Source: Methylomonas sp. 11b
GTDB taxonomy: Bacteria; Pseudomonadota; Gammaproteobacteria; Methylococcales; Methylomonadaceae
Direction of reading: 5' to 3'
DNA: 64,000 bases
Assembly: GCF_000515215.1 (NCBI RefSeq)
Contig: NZ_KI911557.1
Coordinates: forward strand, 372,001 to 436,000
Shown here: positions 52,293-60,706 of the stretch, piece after piece
How the letters are laid out: the number at the start of each line of letters is the position of its first letter
Numbering within the stretch: position 1 is the stretch's first letter
Notes under the pieces: generated by a model
What the model was told of the DNA's origin: nothing
Seen by the model: only the letters and a program-made list of their open reading frames with translations
The model's database searches: none
Position numbers and translations under genes: made by a program

Positions 52293-52475
52293 GTCGCGTT
52301 TCTCCAAACCGGCCAGTCACTCAAATCCAGATTCTGCGAACTGGATGGCTACAAAGCGGTCCTTGGCGACCGTATCAGAACGACCCAAACTTGACGGTCG
52401 CGTTTCTCCAAACCGGCCAGTCAGGCAAATCCAGATTTTACGAACTGACGGACCGCAAAGCAGTCGTTGGCGACC
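52293..52475. repeat. Two 79-bp imperfect direct repeats, non-coding
   Basis: Copies at 52293-52371 and 52397-52475 share a core starting GTCGCGTTTCTCCAAACCGG and end TTGGCGACC, 104 bp apart. They contain no good reading frame. The stretch from 52183 to 52562 holds nothing else recognisable. They may be decayed copies of a dispersed intergenic repeat or recombination relics. Confidence 0.7.
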
Positions 52476-52562
52476 TCAACCAAGCGGCCAGATTGCCGCC
52501 ACAGAACACTCATTGACCACTGACTGCAAACTGGCTCATTGCTGCCAATGATTTTGATTGGC

Positions 52563-52690
52563 TTAAAAATCCAACGGGCTTTTCGCTTCTTTAAGCGTCC
52601 GGTTCAGCATGTTATGGGTGTAAATCATCGTCGTTTTCAAATCGCTGTGACCGAGCAACTCCTGGATGGTGCGAATATCGACATTAAGCG
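52563..52690 (-). pseudogene. C-terminal remnant of an integron-type tyrosine recombinase
   Basis: About 40 codons read [20 protein letters not shown], then [18 protein letters not shown] and a TAA. This holds the LGH box and the catalytic Tyr of tyrosine recombinases; the SPLD tail is typical of integron integrases. The catalytic Arg regions and start are missing. Its orientation, pointing away from the cassette at 52822, is that of intI. Confidence 0.75.
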
Positions 52691-52704
52691 ATTTTTTAGC
52701 GCAG

Positions 52705-52711
52705 GTTGGAT
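52705..52711 (+). other. Possible cassette boundary core site GTTGGAT
   Basis: GTTGGAT fits the integron core GTTRRRY and stands between the integrase remnant and the VOC cassette gene, where an attI/cassette junction is expected. The motif is short, so the call depends on the attC downstream. Confidence 0.45.
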
Positions 52712-52821
52712 GATATTCGGAAGCGAAAATTTCTTATAGTTCACAGATTTATTGTGGCTACACAAGTTTCGTGGTAGATATGCTGTTAACAGCTTAATAA
52801 CTTGGGCGTCGAGACTCCCGC

Positions 52822-53190
52822 ATGAGCACACCTACTAAATTCATTTCTGCAACGCCTGTTCTCGCATCGCTTGATATCGAGCGAAGTGTCGAGTTCTTCG
52901 CGTCCAAGCTTGGCTTCACCAAAGTACACGTAGCCCAAGGTGAATACGGCATTGTTTCCAATGGCCCAGTCGAAATTCACTTTTGGGCTTGCACAGATCG
53001 GCACATTGCGGAAGCAACAGGTTGCAGGGTGGAAGTCCAAGCAATCGAAGGGTTGCACGCTCAATGCGCGAGCCAAGCCGTAGTGCACCCGAATGCCCCG
53101 TTGCAAATCAAGCCATGGGGAACGAGGGAGTTCGCCATCCTTGACCCCGACGGAAACTTGGTCACGTTCTATGCGAACACCAACGCCTAA
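52822..53190 (+). CDS. VOC-family (glyoxalase/bleomycin resistance-type) cassette protein
   Basis: A 122-residue protein of the vicinal-oxygen-chelate fold: ATPVLASLDIERSVEFFASK, then EIHFWACTDRHIAE and the C-terminal REFAILDPDGNLVTFY with the metal Glu/His-type strand. Such proteins bind bleomycin or act as dioxygenases or glyoxalases; a single 120-residue unit dimerises. Its stop codon lies inside the attC site, normal for an integron cassette. Confidence 0.85.
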   Translation: MSTPTKFISATPVLASLDIERSVEFFASKLGFTKVHVAQGEYGIVSNGPVEIHFWACTDRHIAEATGCRVEVQAIEGLHAQCASQAVVHPNAPLQIKPWGTREFAILDPDGNLVTFYANTNA

Positions 53191-53262
53191 CGCTGCATTC
53201 CACCCGACCGGCTACAGCCTGCTTCGCAGGCTTCCGCTGCCAAGTGAATTTGAACGTTGAAT
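53185..53262 (+). other. attC recombination site of integron cassette
   Basis: A 78-bp element starting GCCTAAC (RYYYAAC) and ending GTTGAAT (GTTRRRY), with imperfectly complementary arms and a perfect inner stem AGCCTGC-TTC-GCAGGCT. The stop codon of the VOC gene overlaps the first core. These are all the hallmarks of attC. Confidence 0.85.
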
Positions 53263-53600
53263 GTCAGCTCATTGAATCCCTGCCGACATTGAGCGCAAGG
53301 CTTCAAATGTCGCTTTTGGGTCGCTCGGCGACTGTCCGCTCTTCAGATTCATCGCCGGAAAGCTGTCATTGAGTTCCGACTCCTGAAAGCGGTCGTTCGT
53401 CACTGAGTCCAACCGACCCCTAGCTGCCACTCGCTGCTTTCAACCTCTTTGGCTGGTCCCTGACCTATAGCGGTCATTCTGACTGCGAAGAAATATTTAG
53501 TTAGTGATCTTTTTTGAGTTGGTTTAAATGGCCCGGCAACGTAGAATCTAGCGTTAAAAACTCAAGTTTATCGTTGAGTTACAACCTTGACACTCTAAAT
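53263..53600. other. Non-coding stretch between attC and rmuC
   Basis: No convincing frame. It contains scattered short repeats of the GCGGTC/GTCATTGAGT kind, similar in style to the 79-bp repeats at 52.3-52.5 kb. A TTG-started extension of the rmuC frame (53514) has no ribosome-binding site. A promoter for the rmuC-Zorya genes should be here, but I see no clear -35/-10 pair. Confidence 0.4.
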
Positions 53601-55406
53601 ATGACCGAATTAATTCAAACACCCTTTTTTATTGGCGTCCTACTTTTATCAGCAATCTTAATCCTGCTGATTTTGTTACTAATCAAAGTCAATCGCTTAC
53701 TTAAAAGTCACTCGGATACTGCTATCCCGGAATTTACCCGTTTGTTACAAAACGCGGAAAGCAGCATCGGCCAAGGTTTTTCTGAGTCCCGCCGGGAACT
53801 TCGCGAAGTCAGCGCAGATAACCGCCGTGAGACTCAGGACAATTTCAAAACTTTGCAAGATACTTTGCTTAGGCGGATTTCCGAAAACAATTCAATTCAA
53901 ACCCAACAGCTACAATCATTCAAAACAGCGTTTAACGATTTGTCGGAAAAACTGATTAGTCATTCCAACGAATTCCAGAAAAGTGTTTCCGAGTCCTTTC
54001 ATATTACCAGCGAGGCCTTGAACAAGAAACAGGACGAATTTCGCGACAAGACCCTAGGACGATTCACCGCTTTTGAAACAACCATCAAAACCGATGCCAA
54101 GGTCAATCGTGACGAACTCAACAGTGGGCTTAAATCGTTTGAGGGTAAGTTTTCTGATGGTATCAAGGCGTTCAACGATCAATTACGAACCACCAGCAAT
54201 GCACTGAATCAAAAACAGGACGAATTTCGCGATAAGACCCTTGAACGTTTCACCGCTTTTGAAACAACGATCAAAGCCGATGCCAAAGTCAACCGTGACG
54301 AACTCAACAGCGGGTTGAAATCGTTTGAAGGCAAGTTTTCTGAAGGCATCAAGGATTTTGGAGAACAACTTCGCAGCAAATTTTCGGACTTGGGCAAACA
54401 GCAGGCCGATGCAAACTTACAAGCCAAAAATAGCATTCTCGAAGTCAAACAGACCATCGAAAATCAGTTAAAAGCTATCCGTGAAGATAACACTCTGCAA
54501 TTGAATGAAATGCGCAAAACCGTCGATGAAAAATTGCACGACACTCTGGAAAAACGCCTTGGTGAATCGTTCAAACAGGTCAGCGACCGCCTAGAACAAG
54601 TCCATAAAGGTTTGGGCGAAATGCAAACATTGGCGGTTGGGGTTGGCGACTTGAAAAAGGTGCTGTCCAATGTCAAAACCCGAGGTATTCTCGGTGAATA
54701 TCAACTGGGCAATATCCTCGAGCAAATCCTCTCGCCTGACCAATACGCCGTTAATGTGGCAACCAAACAAGGTAGCCGGGAGAATGTGGAATTCGCCATT
54801 AAACTACCCGGCAAATCCGACGAAAAAACCGTTTGGTTGCCGATTGATTCCAAATTCCCGTTGGAAACCTATCAAGCCCTATTAGCCGCTTGGGAAGAAG
54901 GCAACATCACAGCAATTGACATTGCCCAAAAACAACTTTTAAAAGTGGTGGAAAGTTTCGCCAAAGACATCAGTAGTAAATACATAGACCCACCTCATAC
55001 CACTGATTTTGCCATCATGTTTTTGCCGGTGGAAAGCCTTTATGCGGAAGTGTTGCGCCACCCGGAGATGTTCGACCGCTTACAACGCGCCTACCGAATT
55101 ACCATCACTGGCCCTACTACGTTATCAGCCCTGTTAAACAGCTTGAACATGGGTTTTAGAACTTTGGCGGTGCAAAAACGCAGCAGCGAAGTTTGGAAGG
55201 TCTTAGCCGAGGTCAAAACCGAATTTGTCAAATATTCCGAGCAATTAGCAGCGGTACATAAACATATCAACTCAGCTTCTAATACCCTGGAAACACTACA
55301 AACAACCCGTACTAAAGCCATGGAGCGTAAGCTAAGAGGTGTAGAAACCTTGGAAATTGGTGTCGATCAGGTGGTTAACCCTTCAATGGTGCTAGATGAT
55401 GATTAA
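53601..55406 (+). CDS. RmuC-family protein with internal duplication
   Basis: A 601-residue protein from the ATG at 53601. It has an N-terminal membrane helix (about 8-29), a long coiled coil (about 40-350) and the RmuC nuclease-like domain (about 355-560) with TRGILGEYQLGNILEQILSP, VWLPIDSKFPLETYQALL and DFAIMFLPVESLYAEV. RmuC limits inversions between short repeats. It exceeds E. coli RmuC (475 residues) mainly through two 62-residue coiled-coil repeats (residues 141-202 and 203-264). It lies 60 bp before zorA in the same direction. Confidence 0.9.
   Translation: MTELIQTPFFIGVLLLSAILILLILLLIKVNRLLKSHSDTAIPEFTRLLQNAESSIGQGFSESRRELREVSADNRRETQDNFKTLQDTLLRRISENNSIQTQQLQSFKTAFNDLSEKLISHSNEFQKSVSESFHITSEALNKKQDEFRDKTLGRFTAFETTIKTDAKVNRDELNSGLKSFEGKFSDGIKAFNDQLRTTSNALNQKQDEFRDKTLERFTAFETTIKADAKVNRDELNSGLKSFEGKFSEGIKDFGEQLRSKFSDLGKQQADANLQAKNSILEVKQTIENQLKAIREDNTLQLNEMRKTVDEKLHDTLEKRLGESFKQVSDRLEQVHKGLGEMQTLAVGVGDLKKVLSNVKTRGILGEYQLGNILEQILSPDQYAVNVATKQGSRENVEFAIKLPGKSDEKTVWLPIDSKFPLETYQALLAAWEEGNITAIDIAQKQLLKVVESFAKDISSKYIDPPHTTDFAIMFLPVESLYAEVLRHPEMFDRLQRAYRITITGPTTLSALLNSLNMGFRTLAVQKRSSEVWKVLAEVKTEFVKYSEQLAAVHKHINSASNTLETLQTTRTKAMERKLRGVETLEIGVDQVVNPSMVLDDD
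54021..54392 (+). repeat. Tandem 186-bp duplication inside rmuC-like gene
   Basis: Two consecutive 62-codon units (54021-54206 and 54207-54392) are nearly identical over the first 52 residues, including KQDEFRDKTL and FTAFETTIK. The DNA is also highly similar, so the duplication is recent. It lengthens the coiled-coil arm in frame. Confidence 0.85.
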
Positions 55407-55466
55407 TAAAACCCGTTCTAAAACCATATAAGTAACTCAGCTAATCGTTAAATAAAAGGAATTGCA

Positions 55467-57527
55467 ATGGACTATATCACCGAAGAGAACCTCAGAACCT
55501 ACTGGCATTTATGGGTTTTGGGGTCCATCATCTTTGGATTGATCGTATTTTTTATCATCAAATTTTTGTTGCCGTCATTTCGCTTAAGTCGAGAACTACA
55601 ACGGGCAATATCGAAACTGAAAGACATTAAAGGGGACGGACAAGCAATCAACGTAGAGTTGATTGGTAAAGACATCATGACTTCTTCCAAGCTCGCATAT
55701 TGCTGGTCGGAGTTCGAGGAATCATTGCATCCACAGACCGCCCCTGACGAATTTGGTCAGGAACGTGTTGTTCGCTGGCGATCTACCGTTCCGGCAGAGT
55801 CTATTTTCAATGTTGAGACACTGATCGGTGTTGAGCTCAAAACAGAATATTTCAAGCACCAGCCAGGCATTTTGACTGGCATTGGTATTCTCGGCACCTT
55901 TATCGGACTACTAAGGGGACTATCAAATTTCTCGGTAAGTAGCGATCCAGAAAAAGTACGACTGAGCCTTGATCACCTGATTCTTGGGGTCCGGGAAGCT
56001 TTTTATATGTCTGCGATAGCCATAGGCTTAGCAATGTTAACAACGCTCCTCGAAAAATTATGCATCAGTGGCCGAATCAAGCAGGTTGAAGAATTATGCC
56101 AGGAACTCGATAAACTTTTCGAGGGCGGTGCTGGCGAAGAATATCTAGCAAGACTTGTTAACGCCGGTGAAAGCAGTGCCACGCAAACTGCACAGTTAAA
56201 AGATGCCTTGGTAACTGATCTTAAAGAAATGCTTGCTGAAATGATTAAACAGCAAACAGACTCTATAGCGGCCAGTTTCGCGGCCAGCTCTCATGCTCAA
56301 GTTCAAACAACCGAACAAAGCGGTGACAGAATCGCCAACGCCATCACAGATAGCTTGAGCGATCCACTGCAAAAAATCGCCGCAGCTGTTAACACGACTA
56401 CCGACACCAACGGCCAAGTCGTGACTAAAGCATTGAATGAAGCCCTGGTGACGTTTTCTGCAAAACTTGAAGATTCGTTTGGTGGGCAAATGGGTGCGAT
56501 TAACCAGCTATTACAGCAGACGACTTCCGCCATGCAGTCTACCGTTGCTCGATTCGATCAACTGGCGAACAATCTGGATGATGCAGGAAAAAATGCCGCT
56601 GATGCCATGAGCGAGCGATTAAGCGTTGCCCTGGAAAGCATGGAATCCCGGCAGTTGGCGCTGAATACAACCATGACCGAGTTTGTCACCCAATTGCGTG
56701 ACATGATGCAGTCATCACAATCGGAAACCAGCACCCAAATACAAAACACGCTGTCATTGCTGGGTGAACAGGTTTCAGCTATTACAGAGCAACTGCAAAA
56801 CCAAGCGCACTCAGCAGCCGCAAATCATCAAGAACAACAAAATAAGCTGCTTCAAAGCGCTTCAGCCATACAACAAAACATGTCCGAACAAAGCGCACAC
56901 CTGATCGAGCAATTGACCGAACAAGTTCAGACCATGCTCGGTCAAACCGATAATGTTGTTTCATCAATGCAAGCGGCTGTTGCAACCATGCGCGATGTCA
57001 CCAAAGACAATACCCAGCGTATGGAAGCAAGTGCAGGAACCTTGGCACTGTCTGCCGAAAACTTTGCCAAAGCGGGTGACAGTGTTGCAGGGGTTATGCA
57101 ACAGACGAGTAGTGTCAGTGACAAAATTGCCACAACTTCTGTAGCATTGAATAGCACTGCAATTACCGTACAGAATGCACTAACTGACTATGACAAAGCG
57201 GGTAAAACGCTGTCTGAAATGGTGGCCGCACTTAAGTCCACGGTAGAAATTGCCAAACTGGATGCCAGTGTATCGCAAGGTTTAGTTAATCAAATCAAGC
57301 TATCAGCCGACCATCTGCAACAGGCGCAATCGTCGGTGGATGGTATTTTTAAAGAAATCTGCGAAGAATTGGCAAATGCCCATGAAGTTTTCACGGGTAA
57401 TCTGACGAAAGCGATAAAATCCAGCAATACCGATTATCAAAAACAGCTGAAGGACGCTGTTGATATTCTAAAATCGGCAATTGCTGAATTGGGTGATGTG
57501 GTTGAGACTATCCCGGCAAGGAGATAG
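55467..57527 (+). CDS. zorA: ZorA, MotA-like stator with long helical tail
   Basis: A 686-residue protein: TM1 at 15-36, a soluble part, then the MotA-like pair GILTGIGILGTFIGLLRG (134-152) and AFYMSAIAIGLAMLTTLL (178-195). From about 200 to 686 it is one long Gln/Ser-rich helical tail reaching into the cytoplasm. In Zorya, ZorA5B2 is a proton-driven motor that senses invasion. AAAGGA precedes the ATG, and zorB follows three bases after the stop. Confidence 0.92.
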   Translation: MDYITEENLRTYWHLWVLGSIIFGLIVFFIIKFLLPSFRLSRELQRAISKLKDIKGDGQAINVELIGKDIMTSSKLAYCWSEFEESLHPQTAPDEFGQERVVRWRSTVPAESIFNVETLIGVELKTEYFKHQPGILTGIGILGTFIGLLRGLSNFSVSSDPEKVRLSLDHLILGVREAFYMSAIAIGLAMLTTLLEKLCISGRIKQVEELCQELDKLFEGGAGEEYLARLVNAGESSATQTAQLKDALVTDLKEMLAEMIKQQTDSIAASFAASSHAQVQTTEQSGDRIANAITDSLSDPLQKIAAAVNTTTDTNGQVVTKALNEALVTFSAKLEDSFGGQMGAINQLLQQTTSAMQSTVARFDQLANNLDDAGKNAADAMSERLSVALESMESRQLALNTTMTEFVTQLRDMMQSSQSETSTQIQNTLSLLGEQVSAITEQLQNQAHSAAANHQEQQNKLLQSASAIQQNMSEQSAHLIEQLTEQVQTMLGQTDNVVSSMQAAVATMRDVTKDNTQRMEASAGTLALSAENFAKAGDSVAGVMQQTSSVSDKIATTSVALNSTAITVQNALTDYDKAGKTLSEMVAALKSTVEIAKLDASVSQGLVNQIKLSADHLQQAQSSVDGIFKEICEELANAHEVFTGNLTKAIKSSNTDYQKQLKDAVDILKSAIAELGDVVETIPARR

Positions 57528-57530
57528 ATC

Positions 57531-58253
57531 ATGTTTAGTGCGCGAATTAGCTCTGGCAAGAAGCTCAAAGACGAAGCAGAAAAGCCGTTCTGGATTTCAT
57601 TCGCCGATTTAATGACGGCATTAATGGTGATGTTTCTGTTGGTGATGAGTGTGGCATTGCTGGCGGTGACTAAAACCGTTTCCGAAGAACAACGGGCGAC
57701 CGATGCTCGCCGAGACGCTATCGACAAGCTGCTGGATCAAATCGAATTCGCCGCGCAAAACGACCCACAATTTACCGGTATCCACGTCAACCGTGACCGA
57801 CAAGTCGTCGATTTTGGCGACCGCGCTCGCTTTGATACCGGGAGCCACCAACTCAAACCCGATCAGGCTCGATTATTACGTGCTTTTATTCCACATGTGC
57901 TGGGCGTTGCCAACAGCGAACTGGGTAAAGCTTGGTTAAAACGTATCGTCGTGGAAGGCTTTGCTGACAAACGTGGTAGTTACTTACTTAATCTTAACCT
58001 CAGTATGCAGCGTAGTCAGCGTGTACTATGTGTATTATTGGCAAAGCAGGATGCCGGTGAAGCTGAACTGTCGCGTCAACAACATGAAGATATCCGCCAA
58101 TTATTTTTGGTCGGCGGCTATTCATCCAACTCGCAAAAAGAGACTCTGGAAGAAAGCCGTCGAATTGAATTGCGACTGGAATTTCGGGGTATCAAGGAAT
58201 CTGCTCGTGTTACATCGAACAGTGATGAAAATTTTGGTGTTTGCGCTTTATAG
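57531..58253 (+). CDS. zorB: ZorB, MotB-like stator with OmpA-type peptidoglycan-binding domain
   Basis: A 240-residue protein. The single membrane helix (about 28-48) is led by the proton-carrying D26 in FADLMTALMVMF. The C-terminal OmpA/MotB-type domain has GSHQLKPDQARLLRAFI and VEGFADKRGS. It anchors the ZorA motor to the cell wall. AGGAG precedes the start. The gene order zorA-zorB is as in all Zorya types. Confidence 0.93.
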   Translation: MFSARISSGKKLKDEAEKPFWISFADLMTALMVMFLLVMSVALLAVTKTVSEEQRATDARRDAIDKLLDQIEFAAQNDPQFTGIHVNRDRQVVDFGDRARFDTGSHQLKPDQARLLRAFIPHVLGVANSELGKAWLKRIVVEGFADKRGSYLLNLNLSMQRSQRVLCVLLAKQDAGEAELSRQQHEDIRQLFLVGGYSSNSQKETLEESRRIELRLEFRGIKESARVTSNSDENFGVCAL

Positions 58254-58302
58254 CTGAAAACGCGAGAATCCATTTAGTTCAATTTTTTCGAGAATAGCCG
58301 AT

Positions 58303-58548
58303 ATGCCAACCTTATCCAGTCACGGCGACGTCCATATTCCAGACAATCTTATTCATGCCCTGGGTTTAAAGCCCGGTGTCGAGTTGATCTTTGAGCGCCA
58401 AGGCGACGCCATCGTCATGCGACCGGTGAAAACCAACCCGCCTTCACGGGTTGAAGACGGCCCCAAAATCCTGGGCTATTCCGGGCCGACGGTCAGTCTG
58501 GAGGAAATGGAGGATGCGATAGCTAAAGGTGCGGTGCAATCACTGTGA
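58303..58548 (+). CDS. VapB/AbrB-type antitoxin inside the Zorya operon
   Basis: An 81-residue protein. Residues 1-45 form a SpoVT/AbrB swapped hairpin (VHIPDNLIHALGLKPGVELI, then GDAIVMRP). The C-terminal half would wrap the toxin. It should bind both toxin and its own promoter. It lies 49 bases after zorB and is coupled to the PIN gene. Confidence 0.82.
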   Translation: MPTLSSHGDVHIPDNLIHALGLKPGVELIFERQGDAIVMRPVKTNPPSRVEDGPKILGYSGPTVSLEEMEDAIAKGAVQSL

Positions 58549-58952
58549 AGTCGGTCGATACCAATATTTTGGTTAGATACTACGCGCAGGATGATGTTTT
58601 GCAATCCGCGCTAGCATTAGCATTATTCAGAGATGAACCCCAATTATTCGTGACCAAAACAGTATTACTCGAGTTTTTCTGGGTGTTATCACAGGCTGAA
58701 AAGTTTCGCTTTCCAGCCGAGCAAGTGATGGCTGTTTTTGAACATTTGCAAGGCTTGCCAAATGTCATCATTGAAGACGACGCCTCGTTACAATCTGCGA
58801 TTACTTGGTGCCGGGCCGGGCTTGAGTTTGCAGATGCTTTGCATTTGGCGGCATCAAAACAGTGCAATACGTTTGTGACATTTGATGATCGTAAATTTGC
58901 ACGTCGGGCCCAACGGCTTAATTTGATGCCCACTTGTGAAACGCCTAAGTAA
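58545..58952 (+). CDS. VapC-type PIN-domain toxin inside the Zorya operon
   Basis: A 135-residue protein from a GTG overlapping the antitoxin stop. PIN acidic residues are visible: D5 in VDTNILVRY, E43 in LEFFWVL, D97 in EFADALHLA, and D114-D115 in FVTFDDRKF. PIN toxins cut tRNA or rRNA when the antitoxin is lost. The place between zorB and zorC is not part of the usual Zorya layout. Confidence 0.88.
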   Translation: MKSVDTNILVRYYAQDDVLQSALALALFRDEPQLFVTKTVLLEFFWVLSQAEKFRFPAEQVMAVFEHLQGLPNVIIEDDASLQSAITWCRAGLEFADALHLAASKQCNTFVTFDDRKFARRAQRLNLMPTCETPK

Positions 58953-59017
58953 TCAGAAAACCGTCAGTTATGATTCTATGAACGAATACACCGAACAGTT
59001 TCCATGTTAACCGGGTC

Positions 59018-60706
59018 ATGAATCCGATCCATTCATTTCGCGAACGACTCCGGCAAATTAATCATGAGGCATTCCAGTCGCCATTCCCTGATTTAAGTCA
59101 TGAAATGGCCCTGAGTACTCAGGCATTGCGGCGTGAATTTGGTGATATTGCCACAGTCCCTGCTGACCCACACGGCATTGAGTCTGCCGTGCTTGCCTAT
59201 CTAAATACCGGGCAATTAAACACTTTTCGTGACATCAAATACATTTGTTTCGGAGTATCTTCGCCCTATGGTGCTGAATCGACAAGATTGATTGAACATG
59301 ATGTGCTTTTTACAGACTTGCTTAAAACAGTCGAGCATCTTCAACAGGAACCCCGCAAATTTCGCCGTTGTTATCAAGGCTTGCTAAAAAGCTATTTCAA
59401 TTATCGTTGCTATGCTACTGAGCTAGTCACTGGTGGCAAAAACTGGTTGATACTTCGTGATTTATTGGCCCAACATTGTCAAGCCCTCGCAAAACAGAAA
59501 CCCGTTATGGATTGGGCGCAAGCACTGTACCAACATAAAAATCTTTTAGCGGATGCGCCTTGTAAGCCTTATGCCAAGGCGTTGCTAGCCGGCGATTTGA
59601 AGATCGTTGATGAATTGAAAAATCGCCTGGGTGTTGATGACGACACCTGGGTAATGGATGAACTGGTTATAGCTCACGTTCAAGCATCAACCGATTTGAA
59701 AGACCCTGAATTTGTGCAGCAGATTGCACCGTTAATTCAGCTTTTGGATAAGCATACCTTGTTGATCACCAAAGGCTTAGCCTTGCTGCTAAGACGTTAT
59801 GAAGCGTGTGTTAATCGCCCCGAACACCACGGTTTGCGGGATACGGCTTTACGGGAATGGAAAAGCCCTTGGCTGGAAGCCAATAAACCAATGTGGCACG
59901 CCCAGATTGGTGAGACGGCTACTAACATGGTCAAGCTGTGGTTGACCAAGCAGCATATTAAGGACTTTTTTGAGCTGTTACAGGCTGATCGTCAGGCCGA
60001 TACTCAGCGCATGGAGTTTTGGTTGCAGTATGCTGAAGCAATTGAAGATTTTTGGTTGGCATTGGGGAACTTCAGCTTTTATAACCAGCAGACCGATTAC
60101 AAACGAATTCGGAAACAAATGGAAGGGCATTGCATGCGATTGGAAGGCAGTAATCAAAATTACGATAATGCTTTCCTGATGAAAATTGGCAACTTCGTTT
60201 TCATCGAGTTTGGTAAACAAAATAATGCCTGTCATGTATTTAGCTTCAATAACCTGCCTTTTGCTACAGGACAAACTTCGGTAGCGGGAACGCAATCAGG
60301 TCTAAAAAACACACGACATCCAGGCTGGCAAGGCAAGCTATCGCATTTCGATGGTTGGCAACAAGAATTTGCAAAATCGCTACTTAAATATGCAAATGCC
60401 GCCCCTATGGAAAATCATGCTCATCAAGACCCATTCTCTGCTTCCAAGCGAATATCACCCTCTTTTAGTCCTTCACAAAATAGAAAATTAACGGAGGAAT
60501 CATCGCGCAGTAACCACCAATTGAAACCGATTGACCTCGATAAGCTCCGAGAGTTTTGTGCTATGCACAATCTCCATTTTGATGATCATAGGAACCTTGG
60601 CGGTGCAGTTTGGGTTCGCACTTCTGATAAACAGGCAACGATAGCCGACGCACTGAGAAAAACAGGTTTTCAGTATCAACAAAATAAAGGTTGGTGGCTT
60701 GCGTGA
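59018..60706 (+). CDS. zorC: ZorC (EH-signature-domain protein)
   Basis: A 562-residue soluble protein in the ZorC slot of type I Zorya. Such proteins bear the EH_Signature domain named for conserved Glu and His; candidate blocks here are YAEAIEDFWLALGNFSFYNQ and GHCMRLEGSNQN. The C-terminal part (about 500-562) is a separate small domain. Recent work places ZorC at the ZorA tail, binding DNA. No good ribosome-binding site precedes the ATG. It overlaps zorD by GTGA. Confidence 0.85.
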   Translation: MNPIHSFRERLRQINHEAFQSPFPDLSHEMALSTQALRREFGDIATVPADPHGIESAVLAYLNTGQLNTFRDIKYICFGVSSPYGAESTRLIEHDVLFTDLLKTVEHLQQEPRKFRRCYQGLLKSYFNYRCYATELVTGGKNWLILRDLLAQHCQALAKQKPVMDWAQALYQHKNLLADAPCKPYAKALLAGDLKIVDELKNRLGVDDDTWVMDELVIAHVQASTDLKDPEFVQQIAPLIQLLDKHTLLITKGLALLLRRYEACVNRPEHHGLRDTALREWKSPWLEANKPMWHAQIGETATNMVKLWLTKQHIKDFFELLQADRQADTQRMEFWLQYAEAIEDFWLALGNFSFYNQQTDYKRIRKQMEGHCMRLEGSNQNYDNAFLMKIGNFVFIEFGKQNNACHVFSFNNLPFATGQTSVAGTQSGLKNTRHPGWQGKLSHFDGWQQEFAKSLLKYANAAPMENHAHQDPFSASKRISPSFSPSQNRKLTEESSRSNHQLKPIDLDKLREFCAMHNLHFDDHRNLGGAVWVRTSDKQATIADALRKTGFQYQQNKGWWLA

